Shown: piece by piece, positions 34,365 through 42,989 of the stretch
How the letters are laid out: the number at the start of each line of letters is the position of its first letter
Numbering within the stretch: the stretch's first letter is position 1
NCBI RefSeq assembly: GCF_000025605.1
Contig: NC_013894.1
Coordinates: forward strand, 419,529-483,528
Origin: Thermocrinis albus DSM 14484
Lineage (GTDB): Bacteria > Aquificota > Aquificia > Aquificales > Aquificaceae
Direction of reading: 5' to 3'
Length of the DNA stretch: 64,000 nucleotides
The notes under the pieces: generated by a model
What the model saw: only the letters and a program-made list of their open reading frames with translations
Database searches by the model: none
What the model was told of the DNA's origin: nothing
Program-made: the position numbers and the translations under genes

Positions 34365-35630
34365 TCTCACCGCTGTCTGTATCCTCTCAAGAGCCTCCTC
34401 TATGTCCTCATCCCTGTGAGCTGTGCTTAAGAACCAGGCTTCAAACTGAGAGGGTGGTATGAGGACACCGTGATGGAGAAGGTTCCGGAAGAATCTCCCA
34501 AACAGCTCTGTGTTAGATCTGCGAGAGGAAGCGTAGTCTGTCACAGGCACCTCTGTGAAGAACACGGTGAACATGGAACCTATTCTGTTTATGGTGTGAG
34601 GAATACCTTTCTCCTTCAGCACGGTAGAAATACCTTCCGCTAATCTACGTGTCCTTTCTTCCAGCAACTGGTAAGGCTTGAGGCGTAAAAGTTCCTCTAA
34701 GGTAGCTCTGCCACACACAACCGAGACAGGATTACCAGACAAAGTACCCGCTTGATACACCTTACCTTCAGGTGCTACATGACTCATTATCTCTTTCTTA
34801 CCTCCGTAAGCTCCGAGAGGCATTCCTCCACCCAGTATTTTGCCCATACAGGTGATATCAGGATCTATGGCGTAGTACTCTTGAGCACCACCCACCGATA
34901 ACCTGAAGTTGGTTATGACCTCGTCAAAGATGAGAACAGCACCGTACTTTCTGGTAACTTCCCGTAGAACTTCTAAGAATCCTTCGGATGGTAGGACCAC
35001 ACCCATGTTGCCTGCCACAGGCTCCACTATGACACAGGCTATATCCTCACCGTACCTTTCAAAGGTACTTAGAACAGCATCTGTGTCGTTGTAAGGTAAC
35101 ACCAAGGTAAGACCGGCTATCTCCTCAGGTACCCCCGGTGTGCCGGGAATTCCCAGCGTAGCCACACCCGAGCCTGCGCTCACCAAAAGACCGTCGTAGT
35201 GTCCATGATAACAGCCCTCAAACTTTACCACAAACTTTCTACCTGTGTAACCTCTTGCCAATCTTATGGCAGACATGGTGGCCTCTGTCCCCGAGGAGAC
35301 GAACCTCACCATCTCCACAGAAGGTACCGAAGAAACCACCAGCTCTGCCAAACGTATCTCCTCGTAACAGGTGAGGCCATAAGACATGCCCCTGCTAAGT
35401 TGACGTTCAACTTCCGACACCACATAAGGATGAGCATGACCGAGGATGAGAGGTCCCCAGGACATGAGAAAGTCTATGTACTCTTTTCCCTCCACGTCCC
35501 ATAATCTACAACCCTTGGCTTCTCTCACCACTATAGGCTCGCCACCTACCGCTTTGAAGGCTCTCACGGGAGAACTTACACCACCCGGCATGAGTTTTTT
35601 GGCACGCTCCATAAGCTCCCTGTTGGTCAT
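34356..35630 (-). CDS. hemL: Glutamate-1-semialdehyde 2,1-aminomutase
   Basis: HemL makes 5-aminolevulinate for tetrapyrroles by the C5 route. The 424-residue PLP enzyme has GGVSSPVRAFKAVGGEP at the N terminus, FDEVITNFR and the PLP lysine in CMGKILGGGMPLGAYGG. ATG 35630 is chosen because GGAGGAG lies 8 bases upstream and it forms an ATGA overlap with the preceding gene; a GTG three codons earlier is less likely. Confidence 0.96.
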   Translation of the reverse strand: MTNRELMERAKKLMPGGVSSPVRAFKAVGGEPIVVREAKGCRLWDVEGKEYIDFLMSWGPLILGHAHPYVVSEVERQLSRGMSYGLTCYEEIRLAELVVSSVPSVEMVRFVSSGTEATMSAIRLARGYTGRKFVVKFEGCYHGHYDGLLVSAGSGVATLGIPGTPGVPEEIAGLTLVLPYNDTDAVLSTFERYGEDIACVIVEPVAGNMGVVLPSEGFLEVLREVTRKYGAVLIFDEVITNFRLSVGGAQEYYAIDPDITCMGKILGGGMPLGAYGGKKEIMSHVAPEGKVYQAGTLSGNPVSVVCGRATLEELLRLKPYQLLEERTRRLAEGISTVLKEKGIPHTINRIGSMFTVFFTEVPVTDYASSRRSNTELFGRFFRNLLHHGVLIPPSQFEAWFLSTAHRDEDIEEALERIQTAVRSL

Positions 35631-36313
35631 GGTAACCACTCCTCCACAGTTTCTCTAAAAGTCTTGGTAAGAGAATGGTCATCTTCCACTTCTTTGTATT
35701 GGGTCACACGCACCTTCTTTACGAAGATGCGAGAGTGATCCACGGGAACCACATCATCGTACACACCGTGGGTGATGTAAAGCTGCGCAGGTGGATCCTG
35801 CGGGAAGTTAACGGTATCCTCCACCAATATCTCGTAACCCCTCTCCATTATGTCCACGGCAAAGTTCCTGTTTATGGTGATGGATTGCCCTTCGTGACAG
35901 TCTTCCAGTGTTAGATCCTCTTCGCCTCTGAGCCACCTCTCACTCTTTTGATAGCCTGCATCTCTCAGTATCAGAGCCAGTGTTGAGTAAGAAGGTGCAA
36001 AGAGAAAAGCTTTCTTGACTTTTGGCAGAGGGTAAAACCTCAGGTAGTTGAGCACTACGTAGGCACCGTGAGAACTCCCGCTAAGAATAATTTCACCAAA
36101 CTCTACAGAAAGTCCCAACAGTACAGTGTGAAGAAACTGCAGAACTTGTGTAGTGGTGGTCTTATGGTACTCCATATCCATAGCCAAGAAGGAAAAACTC
36201 CTCTCTTCTGATAGTTGATAGAGCAGCTTTACCTTTCTACTGGTTATGTCAGAAGCAAAACCGTGTAGATGTACCAGTACTGAGGGAGTTTCCCTCTTCC
36301 TAAGCAAAAACAT
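35627..36313 (-). CDS. Alpha/beta hydrolase, YqiA-like esterase
   Basis: The 228-residue protein has the nucleophile elbow LSGSSHGAYV (GxSxG type), an Asp in HGVYDDVVP and the His in EDDHSLT, completing an alpha/beta-hydrolase triad. HLHGFASD near the N terminus is the oxyanion region. It resembles small YqiA/UPF0227 esterases; the substrate is unknown. TAAAAT lies 9 bases before the ATG. It is coupled to hemL. Confidence 0.8.
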   Translation of the reverse strand: MFLLRKRETPSVLVHLHGFASDITSRKVKLLYQLSEERSFSFLAMDMEYHKTTTTQVLQFLHTVLLGLSVEFGEIILSGSSHGAYVVLNYLRFYPLPKVKKAFLFAPSYSTLALILRDAGYQKSERWLRGEEDLTLEDCHEGQSITINRNFAVDIMERGYEILVEDTVNFPQDPPAQLYITHGVYDDVVPVDHSRIFVKKVRVTQYKEVEDDHSLTKTFRETVEEWLP

Positions 36314-36325
36314 ACCACAAAAATT

Positions 36326-37390
36326 TTACCACCTTCCCAACCTCTTTAAAAAAAGCAGTAGGGCATCGTACCATAGTCTCACAAGATGCCAGTCCACTAT
36401 ATCGTAAATATCAAAGGGAGTGTGGCGCAGAGGGAAAGAACCTGCACCGAGGAAGAGGGTCTTTACGCCCATCTCTTTGAAGGGGACATGATCTCCCATC
36501 ACGTGGCTGGAACTGAGACGAGCTTCTAAGCCTACATCTCTGGCGCAGAGGAAGAAAAGTTCCGTAAGCTCCTCCGAGTTGTAACCGGCGGGGTCTTTGT
36601 AAAGGATGGCGGGATCTTTCCATCCCACACAGTCCAGATTAATACAGTAAAAAGCGTTCTTGAGTCCCTGGGAGGTGTGAAAGAGAGCCCCTTTGAGACC
36701 TATTTCGTGAGCGTCGGTCAGCAAAAACCTCACTTTGAAGGGTATGTTGTAGTTCTCCAGTAGCTCTTCTGTGAGAAGAAACAGCAATAAAACACTACTG
36801 CCGTTATCTACAGCACCGTGGACGCCTGGGAAAGTATCCATATGGGCCACCACATACACTATAGGCCCCCTTCCTATCTCCCACACCAAGTTACTGCACA
36901 GGAGCTTTTCTCTCTTTACCTCCAGTCTCACCTCTACGTAAGAGTCTTTTAGGAGGGCTACATACTCCTCTCCTAAGGAGAACACCGAAAGGTCCTCTTC
37001 CACATACCCTTTAAGGGGGAAAGGAGAGGTGACAAAAAAGGTTCTCACACCCTTTTCTGTCAGATTTTCCAGCCTATGGAGATTTTCCCAAGACACCAAG
37101 GCTATGTCTCCCTTCACCGGTTCTTCCTTAACGTACCCTGCGTGTTTACAGGGAGAACTTCCTAAGAAAGCGTCAGCCGTTATAGTGCCGAAACTACCCC
37201 TTACCTCCACCTTTTTGGGAACGTTCACCTCCGTTTGGAAAATCTCCTCCCTGAAGGGTACACCCTTCTCCCTCAAGAAACCTTTCACCACATTTTTTAT
37301 CCTTTTGGCACCAGAAGAAGTGGGAAATCTGTCCTCCTTTAGGAAAACCTCCGCTATATTCCTCAGCCTCTCAAAACTGCTAACTCTCAT
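36326..37390 (-). CDS. M28-like metallopeptidase with altered catalytic dyad
   Basis: The 354-residue protein has the M28 zinc ligands: VVAHMDTF (His, Asp), AVDNGS (bridging Asp), the Glu in TDAHEIGLKG, an Asp in NLDCVG, and a late His in LRHTPFD. In most M28 enzymes two glutamates stand together (EE); here the first, the general base, is replaced by His (HE). Activity is therefore uncertain. No signal peptide is seen, so it is probably cytoplasmic. It starts inside the last codons of ilvE. Confidence 0.8.
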   Translation of the reverse strand: MRVSSFERLRNIAEVFLKEDRFPTSSGAKRIKNVVKGFLREKGVPFREEIFQTEVNVPKKVEVRGSFGTITADAFLGSSPCKHAGYVKEEPVKGDIALVSWENLHRLENLTEKGVRTFFVTSPFPLKGYVEEDLSVFSLGEEYVALLKDSYVEVRLEVKREKLLCSNLVWEIGRGPIVYVVAHMDTFPGVHGAVDNGSSVLLLFLLTEELLENYNIPFKVRFLLTDAHEIGLKGALFHTSQGLKNAFYCINLDCVGWKDPAILYKDPAGYNSEELTELFFLCARDVGLEARLSSSHVMGDHVPFKEMGVKTLFLGAGSFPLRHTPFDIYDIVDWHLVRLWYDALLLFLKRLGRW

Positions 37391-38300
37391 AAACGGGAGT
37401 TAACCATCCCTTGTACCTTTCTATGTTACCTCTTACCGCATCAAAGTAAATCTTCTGAAGCTCCCGTGTAATGGGCCCGATATCACCGCTCCCTATCTTC
37501 CTGTTATCTATCTCCACCACGGGGGTTATTTCGGCAGCTGTGCCTGTTAGAAAGACCTCATCCGCACTGTAAAGTTCGCTTCGGGATATGGATCTTTCCT
37601 CCACTTCCAGGACAAGCTCATTTTTGATGAGTTTTATTACAGCAGATCGCGTTATACCCTCCAGTATATGATCCCAGCAGGGTGGTGTTACCACCTTTCT
37701 TCCCCTCACCAGAAAGATGTTTTCACCCGAGCCTTCTGCCACAAAGCCGTTTTGGTTCAACATTATCGCCTCGTCGTACCCTGCCAGTATGGCCTCCGTT
37801 TTAGCCAAAGCACTGTTGACGTAAGCACCAGCCACTTTCCACCGGGAAGGTATGGAGTTATCGTCGTTTCTTATCCAAGAGGAAGTTTTTACCCTTATCC
37901 CCTTCGATGTGTCTAAGTACCTACCAAAGCTGTAAGTGTATATAGCTATCTCGGGAGTAAAACCTATCAACTTGGGGGTAAGTGCAAGATCCTTAAAGTA
38001 AGCTATAGGCCTTATATAAACGTCGTGCTTTATGTTGTTCTTTCTCAGGAGCTCCACAGTTATGTTAACAAGATCGTCCACCGAGTAAGGAAGCTCCATA
38101 AACATGGCTCTACAATTAGCTAGAAGTCTCTGATAGTGTTCCCTCGCAAATAGGATGTAAAGCTGGTGATGTTCTTCGTTCCAGTAAGCCCTTATGCCCT
38201 CAAAAACGGCGGTACCGTAATGGAAGGAGTTGGTTTTGATGCTGATCTTAGCTTCCTCTATGGGGACAATTCGTCCTTCAAAAAAAGCATACTCCATCAT
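37380..38300 (-). CDS. ilvE: Branched-chain amino acid aminotransferase
   Basis: IlvE catalyses the last step of Val/Leu/Ile synthesis. The 306-residue fold-type IV PLP enzyme has SFHYGTAVFEGIRAYW, the PLP lysine in SRWKVAGAYVNS, GSGENIFLVR and LTGTAAEITPVVEID. TATAAT at 38314-38309 ends 8 bases before the ATG and there is no ribosome site. Confidence 0.96.
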   Translation of the reverse strand: MMEYAFFEGRIVPIEEAKISIKTNSFHYGTAVFEGIRAYWNEEHHQLYILFAREHYQRLLANCRAMFMELPYSVDDLVNITVELLRKNNIKHDVYIRPIAYFKDLALTPKLIGFTPEIAIYTYSFGRYLDTSKGIRVKTSSWIRNDDNSIPSRWKVAGAYVNSALAKTEAILAGYDEAIMLNQNGFVAEGSGENIFLVRGRKVVTPPCWDHILEGITRSAVIKLIKNELVLEVEERSISRSELYSADEVFLTGTAAEITPVVEIDNRKIGSGDIGPITRELQKIYFDAVRGNIERYKGWLTPVYES

Positions 38301-38339
38301 AGTCCAGTATTATAACCAAAACATCTACTCTCCATCTTC

Positions 38340-38369
38340 TTGACAAGGAAAGATAGTTTGACATATATT
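38340..38369 (+). promoter_or_regulatory. Sigma70-type promoter of the OmpA-like gene
   Basis: TTGACA (38340-38345), an 18-base spacer and TATATT (38364-38369) form the best consensus promoter in the window. AAGGAGG sits 6 bases before ATG 38399. Strong expression of an abundant envelope protein is expected. Confidence 0.8.
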
Positions 38370-38398
38370 TATGTACTGAAAAAAAAGGAGGTGGTGCT

Positions 38399-39028
38399 AT
38401 GAAAAAAGTAGCTTTGGGTCTCGTTCTGGTGGGTGGGATGGCTCTGGCCCAGGAGAAGCCCTTAGACCCGTGCGGAAGCCCTAAGGAAGTGTTCAGCAAG
38501 TACCTGCTGGATAAGTGTTACAAGGGTTACTTCGACTCTATAGTGGATGCCAAAAAGAAGGCAGATGAGGCCCTCAACAAAGTCAATGCTTTGGAAAGGA
38601 CAGTGCAAGATCACGAAAACAGGATCCGTGCCTTAGAAGCGAGACCAACGACACCTGCCGAAACACCTAAGAAGGAGGAGGGTGTTGGACCTTATCACTG
38701 GCAGCTGGAAGAAGTGACAACCGTTCATTTTGACTTTGACAAGTTTAATATAAAGAAGAAGGAAGCCAAGAAACTGGACGAAGCCGTTGACAAAATAAAG
38801 TCCTCCGGCAGAGAAGTTCTGGTGGTGGGTTTTGCTGACAAGGTGGGTACCAGCAAATACAACTTCAACCTGTCTATGTGGAGAGCACAGATGGTAGCCA
38901 GCTACCTTGCCAAGAAGGGCGTGGATATAGGCAAGATCAGGATGGCTGCCTACGGAAAAGAGGTGGCTGATCTTTTGGGAATTAAACACAGGGAGCAAAG
39001 AGCCGTCAAGGTTTACATCATCAAGTAA
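38399..39028 (+). CDS. OmpA-family peptidoglycan-associated outer-membrane protein
   Basis: The 209-residue exported protein has a signal peptide ending ALA, then a helical, coiled-coil-like region (AKKKADEALNKVNALERTV). After a Pro/Thr linker comes a C-terminal OmpA domain (VHFDFDKFNIKKKEAKKL, VGFADKVGTSKYNFNLS, RMAAYGKEV). The domain binds peptidoglycan and tethers the outer membrane. There is no lipobox, unlike Pal. Strong promoter and ribosome site fit a major structural protein. Confidence 0.9.
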   Translation: MKKVALGLVLVGGMALAQEKPLDPCGSPKEVFSKYLLDKCYKGYFDSIVDAKKKADEALNKVNALERTVQDHENRIRALEARPTTPAETPKKEEGVGPYHWQLEEVTTVHFDFDKFNIKKKEAKKLDEAVDKIKSSGREVLVVGFADKVGTSKYNFNLSMWRAQMVASYLAKKGVDIGKIRMAAYGKEVADLLGIKHREQRAVKVYIIK

Positions 39029-40128
39029 GATTTAATGCGGCGGGCACCCTCCAAGAGGGTGCCCTTATCCTTAGTGTAAGCTAACCTTATGTAAGTGTTG
39101 GTTCTGTTGTAGCCAAAGTCTATACCGGGTGTTACAGCCACCTTAGCCTTCTCTAAGAGATCCATACAGAATTGGTAGGAGTTCTCAGTGTATCTACTGA
39201 CGTCAGCCCATATGTAAAATCCTCCTTCCGGTGGGCAGGGAATGTTAAAAACATCCTTCAGTTCTCTGTAAAGTACATCTCTTCTCTCCCTGTAGATTTC
39301 TCTCACCTTCTGAAGATATTTGTAGTCAAAGGCACCTAGTGCAGCGTACTGACTGAGGCTGGGAGCCGATATGAAAACATTTTGAAGAACTATCTGAGCC
39401 TTTCTTACCAAATCAGGAGGAAGGATGATCCATCCTAGTCTGAAACCCGGCATACAGAAAAATTTGGAAAAGCCGTTCACCACTATAGCCCTCTCAGAAA
39501 ACTCCAGGACCGTGTGCTCTCTACCTTCGTACACCAGTCCATGGTATATTTCATCGGAGATGAGGTATATCCCCTTTTCGTCACAGTAGGAGCAGAGAGA
39601 TCTCAGAGTGTCCTCTCTATAGAAGGTTCCCGTAGGGTTAGAGGGCGAAGAGATGTGAACCGCCTTTATGTTCAATCCCTCCAGCATGGGAGGTGTTATC
39701 TGATAGTGGGTCTCGGGTCCTACAGGTATCAGTATGGGGTTTATGTCTAAAAGGTGGGCGAAGTTCTTGTAACACGGATAGGATGGATCCGCTATGGCTA
39801 TACTGTCTCCGGCACTCAGGATAATGGAGTAAACCACTAAGAAGGCACCAGAACTACCTGTGGTTATCACCACCCTCTCCGGGGATATATCAACACCGTA
39901 GTAAGTCCAGTAATGTTCCGCTATCTTTTGGCGAAGTTCTTCTATACCCACACTGGCCGTGTAAAAGTACTTTCTCTCCTTTATAGCCCTTTCCAGATGC
40001 TCCCACACACCGGGAGGTGGATCCAGGTCAGGTTCCCCTATCTCCATATGCACCACGTCCTCCATCCTCTGAGCCTTCTCCAGAACCTCCATAACCAGAA
40101 AAGGTGTCACCTTGTCAAGCCTTCCCAT
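39013..40128 (-). CDS. Class I/II PLP aminotransferase (AspC/AAT-like)
   Basis: The 371-residue protein has GEPDLDPPPGVWEHL, SSPSNPTGTFY, SDEIYHGLVYEG and the PLP lysine in NGFSKFFCMPGFRLGW, the class I aminotransferase set, followed by PPEGGFYIWADVS. The amino-acid substrate cannot be told from sequence; aspartate or an aromatic amino acid is likely. The 3' end overlaps the OmpA gene by 16 bp, and a perfect hairpin lies in its last codons. Confidence 0.9.
   Translation of the reverse strand: MGRLDKVTPFLVMEVLEKAQRMEDVVHMEIGEPDLDPPPGVWEHLERAIKERKYFYTASVGIEELRQKIAEHYWTYYGVDISPERVVITTGSSGAFLVVYSIILSAGDSIAIADPSYPCYKNFAHLLDINPILIPVGPETHYQITPPMLEGLNIKAVHISSPSNPTGTFYREDTLRSLCSYCDEKGIYLISDEIYHGLVYEGREHTVLEFSERAIVVNGFSKFFCMPGFRLGWIILPPDLVRKAQIVLQNVFISAPSLSQYAALGAFDYKYLQKVREIYRERRDVLYRELKDVFNIPCPPEGGFYIWADVSRYTENSYQFCMDLLEKAKVAVTPGIDFGYNRTNTYIRLAYTKDKGTLLEGARRIKSYLMM
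39042..39064 (+). terminator. Perfect 10-bp hairpin after the OmpA-like gene
   Basis: GGGCACCCTC (39042-39051), a CAA loop and GAGGGTGCCC (39055-39064) form a flawless stem 14 bases after the OmpA stop. It is followed by TTATCCTT rather than a clean T-tract. It lies within the coding end of the convergent aminotransferase gene. An intrinsic terminator or 3'-end stabiliser for the OmpA mRNA is likely. Confidence 0.6.
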
Positions 40129-40376
40129 TTCTCAACCACCTTCACTAGGTAGTCTGCTACACCTACACCTCCCGCCTCCACCAGTTTTTTGCTGAGGGCC
40201 TCCATGAGGGTGTCGTAATAGAGTTGTGTGGTGAAGCTTTTTCCTTCAAGAACAGGCCTGAAACCTAACTTCAGTACTTCCTTGAGGAGTAGGGATTCCA
40301 GATCCTTTGCCAGAGTTTTGATATCTCTGCCCGTGGTCTCCACATAGGTGTAAGGAGGAACGCTGTATATCTTCAT
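40107..40376 (-). CDS. FlgJ N-terminal-type rod-binding protein
   Basis: The 89-residue protein matches the rod-binding domain of FlgJ: DLESLLLKEVLK, then TQLYYDTLMEALSKKLVEAGGVGVADYLV. The ending GGVGVADYL corresponds to the GGIGLAD motif. In flagellated bacteria this domain caps the growing rod, and the peptidoglycan hydrolase domain is often separate, as here. No other flagellar gene is in the window. TATCAT at 40390-40385 ends 8 bases before the ATG. Confidence 0.75.
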   Translation of the reverse strand: MKIYSVPPYTYVETTGRDIKTLAKDLESLLLKEVLKLGFRPVLEGKSFTTQLYYDTLMEALSKKLVEAGGVGVADYLVKVVEKWEGLTR

Positions 40377-40384
40377 AACAAAGT

Positions 40385-40394
40385 ATGATATAAC
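40385..40394. promoter_or_regulatory. Overlapping divergent -10 boxes of the FlgJ-like and Omp85 genes
   Basis: The plus strand has TATAAC at 40389-40394, 6 bases before ATG 40401. The minus strand has TATCAT at 40390-40385, 8 bases before ATG 40376. No Shine-Dalgarno is seen on either side of this 24-bp divergent gap. Confidence 0.45.
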
Positions 40395-40400
40395 AGAAAC

Positions 40401-42989
40401 ATGCTGGTCTTGTTTCTTTTCCTTTTCTGCCTCGGTTCTTGGGGAAAGGTGATTCTAGAATCCAACTACCCCCTTGAGGGTAACAATCTGCAGAAGGTTC
40501 TAACGGAGAGAAACTACGAAGAGATAGTGCAGATCATAAGTAGCATGGAGGTGGTTAAAAACGTGAGGACAGAGAAGAAGGGGGAGGATGTAATCATCTA
40601 CGTGGAGAGGTATCCTGTCATAAAAAAGATAATCATATCGGGAAACAGGGGTGTGAGTAGACAGGAGATACTGGGCGTTCTGGGACTGGCGGAGGGAGCA
40701 CCCATTACCGAAGATTTCCCTCTGAAGGAGATAGAAGAAAGGGTTAAGGAACTTTACGCAGATAAGGGTTTTCTGGAAGCAAAGGTGGCTGTAACTCTAA
40801 GTGTGGATCAAAGAGGTTATGCAGAACTTTACGTAGGCATAGACGAAGGTGATCTTTTCTTTCTGAAAGGGGGCGTGTACGAAGGCTCCCGTTTGGATAG
40901 TAAGTTTTTAGACAGAAAACTGGGTATAGTGGAGGGAAGAGTCTTCTCCAAAAGTCAAATAGAGGAAAAGCTGCCGCTGTTACAGGACACTTACCTGTCT
41001 TTAGGCTTTTGGGAGAGTTTTGTTTACTACGAAGGCGTAAAAGGTGAGGTGTATCCTCGTCCTTTCTGGCGTGTTCTCATGCCCTTGGAACCCGGTAGCA
41101 GCAAAAACCCGTTACACTTGGCGGGCGCTCTTGTGGAAGGTTTGAGCACTCTCTTTACACACCCTATAGCTACCTTCAAAGCCCTCACCGGTAAAGGTCA
41201 CGTAGCATACCCTATCTTCAGAGTTGTGGAAGGAAGACGCTATCATGTAACTTTCGAAGGAAATAGTTTTTTTGATGGGAGCCTTCTCCTGAAGGCTACC
41301 CAGTTACCCCAGAAGGGTGTGGACCCCTTTTCTTTGGAAGAGGCTGTAGAGGGTATTGGGGAACTTTATAAAACCAAAGGGTTTCTCGATGCCAGTGTCT
41401 CTTACCAAGTCAAGGACGGGAACATTATCTTCAGAATCCATGAGGGCCAGAGGTACTTTATGGTGATAGGGAATAAGGAAGAACCTTACGATGAGGAAAA
41501 GCTGGAAGAAATTAAGGAAGAAATTTTGGAGGATCTCAAAAAGGATGGATATCTCCTGGCGGAGGTAGATGTTCATAAAAGGGTAGATACTACCGCTAAG
41601 AAGGTTTACGTAGAGTTTAAGGTAAACAAAGGTAAAAAACAGATACTTAAGGATATTGTTTGTGAGGGAGAAGACAAAGACATAAGGGAGATCTTTCGTG
41701 CTGTTCAAGAAAAGCTACCTACCTTTTACGATACGAAAATTATCGAAAACCTCAACTTACAACTGGATAAGTATTTTAAAGAAAAGGGGTACATGGAGGG
41801 GGACTTTTCTGCAGAAGTAAGACTTGAGGAGGATAAGGACGCAGTTTTTTACACATACCTTTACAAGGTGACTAAAGGAGAGCGTTATAGGTTAGGGGAA
41901 GATGTGTACTACGGCTACAAAAAGATAAGTCAGAGAGAGTTGAGTTATATGACAGTGAGAGATGAATACTATTACCGTAAGCTGGACGATATGACCCTTT
42001 ACAACTTTTACACTAGCGATATTTTCAGCGGTGTACGTATACAGACTTTTGTGGACCGTAAGAACAAGAAGGTGCACCGACTCATACAGCTCCAAGAAGA
42101 TAAGAGAGGATACTACGACCTTGCCGTAGGTTACAACACACAGGACCGTATCACTCTGGGATTTCAGTTGGGTCTGAAGGACCTTATGGGGTTAGGTGTG
42201 GAGCTAAAGGGAATGTATGCCAGGAGCTCAAAGCGTGAGGCCTACAGGCTGAGTGTTGGGGATAAGTTTTTCTTCACCAGGAACCTATGGATTAACGGTG
42301 ATATCTTTAAAGAGTGGTCCCAACACAGGTCTTACAGTCTCACCTCAAAGGGTGTGGCTGTCGCCTTCGGTTACAGAATAACACCTTACACATCAATAGG
42401 TCCGGCCTTCTCTGTTACCGACAACAGTGTTTTGGGAAGTATCATAAGTCTGAGGAAATACAGCTTCTTCCTCCTGAGAGAGTACAGAGACGATATATTC
42501 AGTCCCCAGAGGCTCCACTACGATAGCCTTACCTTCACCGTAGCGGAGGGAGAAAGACGTTACACCAAGTTGGAGTTAAACACCTACTACTTAATACCCT
42601 TGCCACGTAGAAGCACATTGGTGCTAAAGGTGGCAGGCGGCAGCGTAAGCAAAGGGGCACCCATCTTTGACAGGTTCTTTCTCGGTGGTCTCAAGGATAT
42701 GAGGGGATACAGTTACGAGGAGATAGGACAGCCTTCGGGAGGAAGATACTACCTTTTTGGTAGAACGGAGCTGGAGATCTCGGTGAGAGGACCTTTTGTG
42801 GTGATTCCTTTCTACGAAATGGGTGGGGTTTCCGATAGGATAAGCCGAATAGACATAAAACACAGTTTCGGTGTGAGTGCCGGATTCCAGACACCTGTGG
42901 GACCTGTCCGTTTTGATATAGCCTTCCCGGGTGAGAAAAACTTTCTCAGAAGGGTTAAGTTCTATGTATCTGTGGGATATCTCTACTGA
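40401..42989 (+). CDS. Omp85 outer-membrane assembly protein (BamA/TamA type)
   Basis: The 862-residue protein has a signal peptide (LVLFLFLFCLGSWG), several POTRA-like beta-alpha-beta units (clear ones begin VIKKIIISGNRGVSRQEI and YHVTFEGNSFFDG), and a C-terminal 16-strand barrel. The conserved lid-loop motif is DMRGYSYEEIG and the last strand ends VKFYVSVGYLY with a terminal aromatic. It inserts beta-barrels into the outer membrane. A segment around residues 215-265 (PLHLAGALVEGLSTLFTH) does not look like POTRA. Only one Omp85 gene is in the window, so BamA and TamA cannot be told apart. Confidence 0.9.
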   Translation: MLVLFLFLFCLGSWGKVILESNYPLEGNNLQKVLTERNYEEIVQIISSMEVVKNVRTEKKGEDVIIYVERYPVIKKIIISGNRGVSRQEILGVLGLAEGAPITEDFPLKEIEERVKELYADKGFLEAKVAVTLSVDQRGYAELYVGIDEGDLFFLKGGVYEGSRLDSKFLDRKLGIVEGRVFSKSQIEEKLPLLQDTYLSLGFWESFVYYEGVKGEVYPRPFWRVLMPLEPGSSKNPLHLAGALVEGLSTLFTHPIATFKALTGKGHVAYPIFRVVEGRRYHVTFEGNSFFDGSLLLKATQLPQKGVDPFSLEEAVEGIGELYKTKGFLDASVSYQVKDGNIIFRIHEGQRYFMVIGNKEEPYDEEKLEEIKEEILEDLKKDGYLLAEVDVHKRVDTTAKKVYVEFKVNKGKKQILKDIVCEGEDKDIREIFRAVQEKLPTFYDTKIIENLNLQLDKYFKEKGYMEGDFSAEVRLEEDKDAVFYTYLYKVTKGERYRLGEDVYYGYKKISQRELSYMTVRDEYYYRKLDDMTLYNFYTSDIFSGVRIQTFVDRKNKKVHRLIQLQEDKRGYYDLAVGYNTQDRITLGFQLGLKDLMGLGVELKGMYARSSKREAYRLSVGDKFFFTRNLWINGDIFKEWSQHRSYSLTSKGVAVAFGYRITPYTSIGPAFSVTDNSVLGSIISLRKYSFFLLREYRDDIFSPQRLHYDSLTFTVAEGERRYTKLELNTYYLIPLPRRSTLVLKVAGGSVSKGAPIFDRFFLGGLKDMRGYSYEEIGQPSGGRYYLFGRTELEISVRGPFVVIPFYEMGGVSDRISRIDIKHSFGVSAGFQTPVGPVRFDIAFPGEKNFLRRVKFYVSVGYLY

